DNA of 64,000 nt from Rikenellaceae bacterium (lineage in GTDB: Bacteria; Bacteroidota; Bacteroidia; Bacteroidales; UBA932): contig JALEPJ010000004.1 of NCBI GenBank assembly GCA_022766385.1, positions 1 through 64,000 on the forward strand, given 5' to 3'. Made by a program: the position numbers and the translations under genes. Within the stretch, counting starts at the first letter, position 1; each line of letters starts with the position of its first letter. The notes under the pieces are model-generated. The model ran no database searches, was not told the origin of the DNA, and worked only from the letters and a program-made list of their open reading frames with translations. Shown here in pieces: positions 63,719-64,000 of this stretch.

Positions 63719-64000
63719 ATGAGTACTGGAAGAGCTGAGATTGGAAGGAGAGGCGAGGATATTGCTTGCCGGTACTTGATAGAAAAAGGACATACCATCC
63801 TGGAAAGGAATTGGAGAAGCGGTCACCTGGAGGTGGATATCATCTCATTGGACAGGGAAGGCCTTCATTTCGTGGAGGTCAAGAGCCGGGTGGCTCCTTT
63901 CTCCGCGGCTCCGGAGGAAAGCGTCGGCTATGTTAAACAGAAAAGAATAATAGCTGCGGCTGAACGCTATATCCATTCCAGAAAAAGGATAGCGACAGTA
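63719..64000 (+). CDS. YraN/UPF0102 family nuclease-like protein (partial)
   Basis: From ATG 63719 the frame stays open for 94 codons to the window edge. It starts MSTGRAEIGRRGEDIACRYL and shows the family pattern GHLEVDIISLDREG and HFVEVKSR, which holds the Asp, Glu-x-Lys residues of a restriction-endonuclease-like fold. The C-terminal end, probably about 25 residues, lies outside the window. It starts 9 bases after mutS2. Confidence 0.85.
   Translation, partial: MSTGRAEIGRRGEDIACRYLIEKGHTILERNWRSGHLEVDIISLDREGLHFVEVKSRVAPFSAAPEESVGYVKQKRIIAAAERYIHSRKRIATV

Overview
The window is a chromosomal segment from a member of the Bacteroidetes, most likely the order Bacteroidales. The evidence is the repeated promoter pattern TTTG-N19/20-TAnnTTTG, the general lack of strong Shine-Dalgarno sites, a fused FeoAB transporter, an S16 with a long Ala/Glu-rich tail, the families DUF4270, DUF4294, DUF3098 and DUF2147, and the linkage ftsX-DUF3098-uppP. 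No plasmid or phage genes and no CRISPR array are seen. Nearly all of the sequence is coding and intact.

Layout. 1-631 has no convincing gene; it holds a terminator, a promoter and short repeats resembling IS21-type ends. 632-6541 (minus) carries a CE1-like esterase, a GH3 lipoprotein, an Xaa-Pro aminopeptidase and a small membrane protein. 6665-8735 (plus) encodes a coiled-coil membrane protein and HemW; tRNA-Leu and pncB-DUF2147 follow on the minus strand. rpsP-rimM (plus) faces an iron locus, 11863-15278 (minus): feoAB, a 49-residue Cys-rich FeoB partner missed by length filters, and a regulator joining a RIC/hemerythrin-like domain to a LuxR DNA-binding domain. 15362-20098 (minus) is a suf locus interrupted by pnuC: sufB-pnuC-sufC-short sufD-ispE. 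20158-24004 holds a C69 peptidase, pheS and two tRNA-Gly genes plus a third tRNA-Gly 3' fragment. 24004-28919 (minus) has a GNAT protein with a structured leader and a TonB receptor/beta-helix lipoprotein pair. 29031-36200 carries aroC, esterases, apt, a ThiL-like protein without its catalytic aspartates, and a lacI-nagB pair.

36319-60135 (minus) holds the S10-spc-alpha ribosomal cluster in the usual gene order, but cut in two. rplC-rplD-rplW-rplB-rpsS-rplV-rpsC ends in a hairpin at 56.2 kb, and rplP through rplQ resumes at 46.9 kb with its own promoter. The 9.4 kb between contains uvrC-pnuC, acpP, a DUF4270 lipoprotein with half a GT5 glycosyltransferase, ftsX-DUF3098-uppP-lpxH, and DUF4294. 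rpsJ is not in front of rplC. The window closes with dacA-mutS2-yraN (plus; yraN runs off the end).

The most interesting points are the RIC-hemerythrin-LuxR fusion within the feo operon, the broken ribosomal superoperon, the ThiL-like protein that has lost its metal-binding motifs, promoters nested inside terminator-like inverted repeats, a structured leader or small RNA before the GNAT gene, and several genes whose -7 box lies only 3-8 nt before the start codon, which suggests leaderless mRNAs. All functional statements rest on reading the translated sequence against remembered families; no searches were run.
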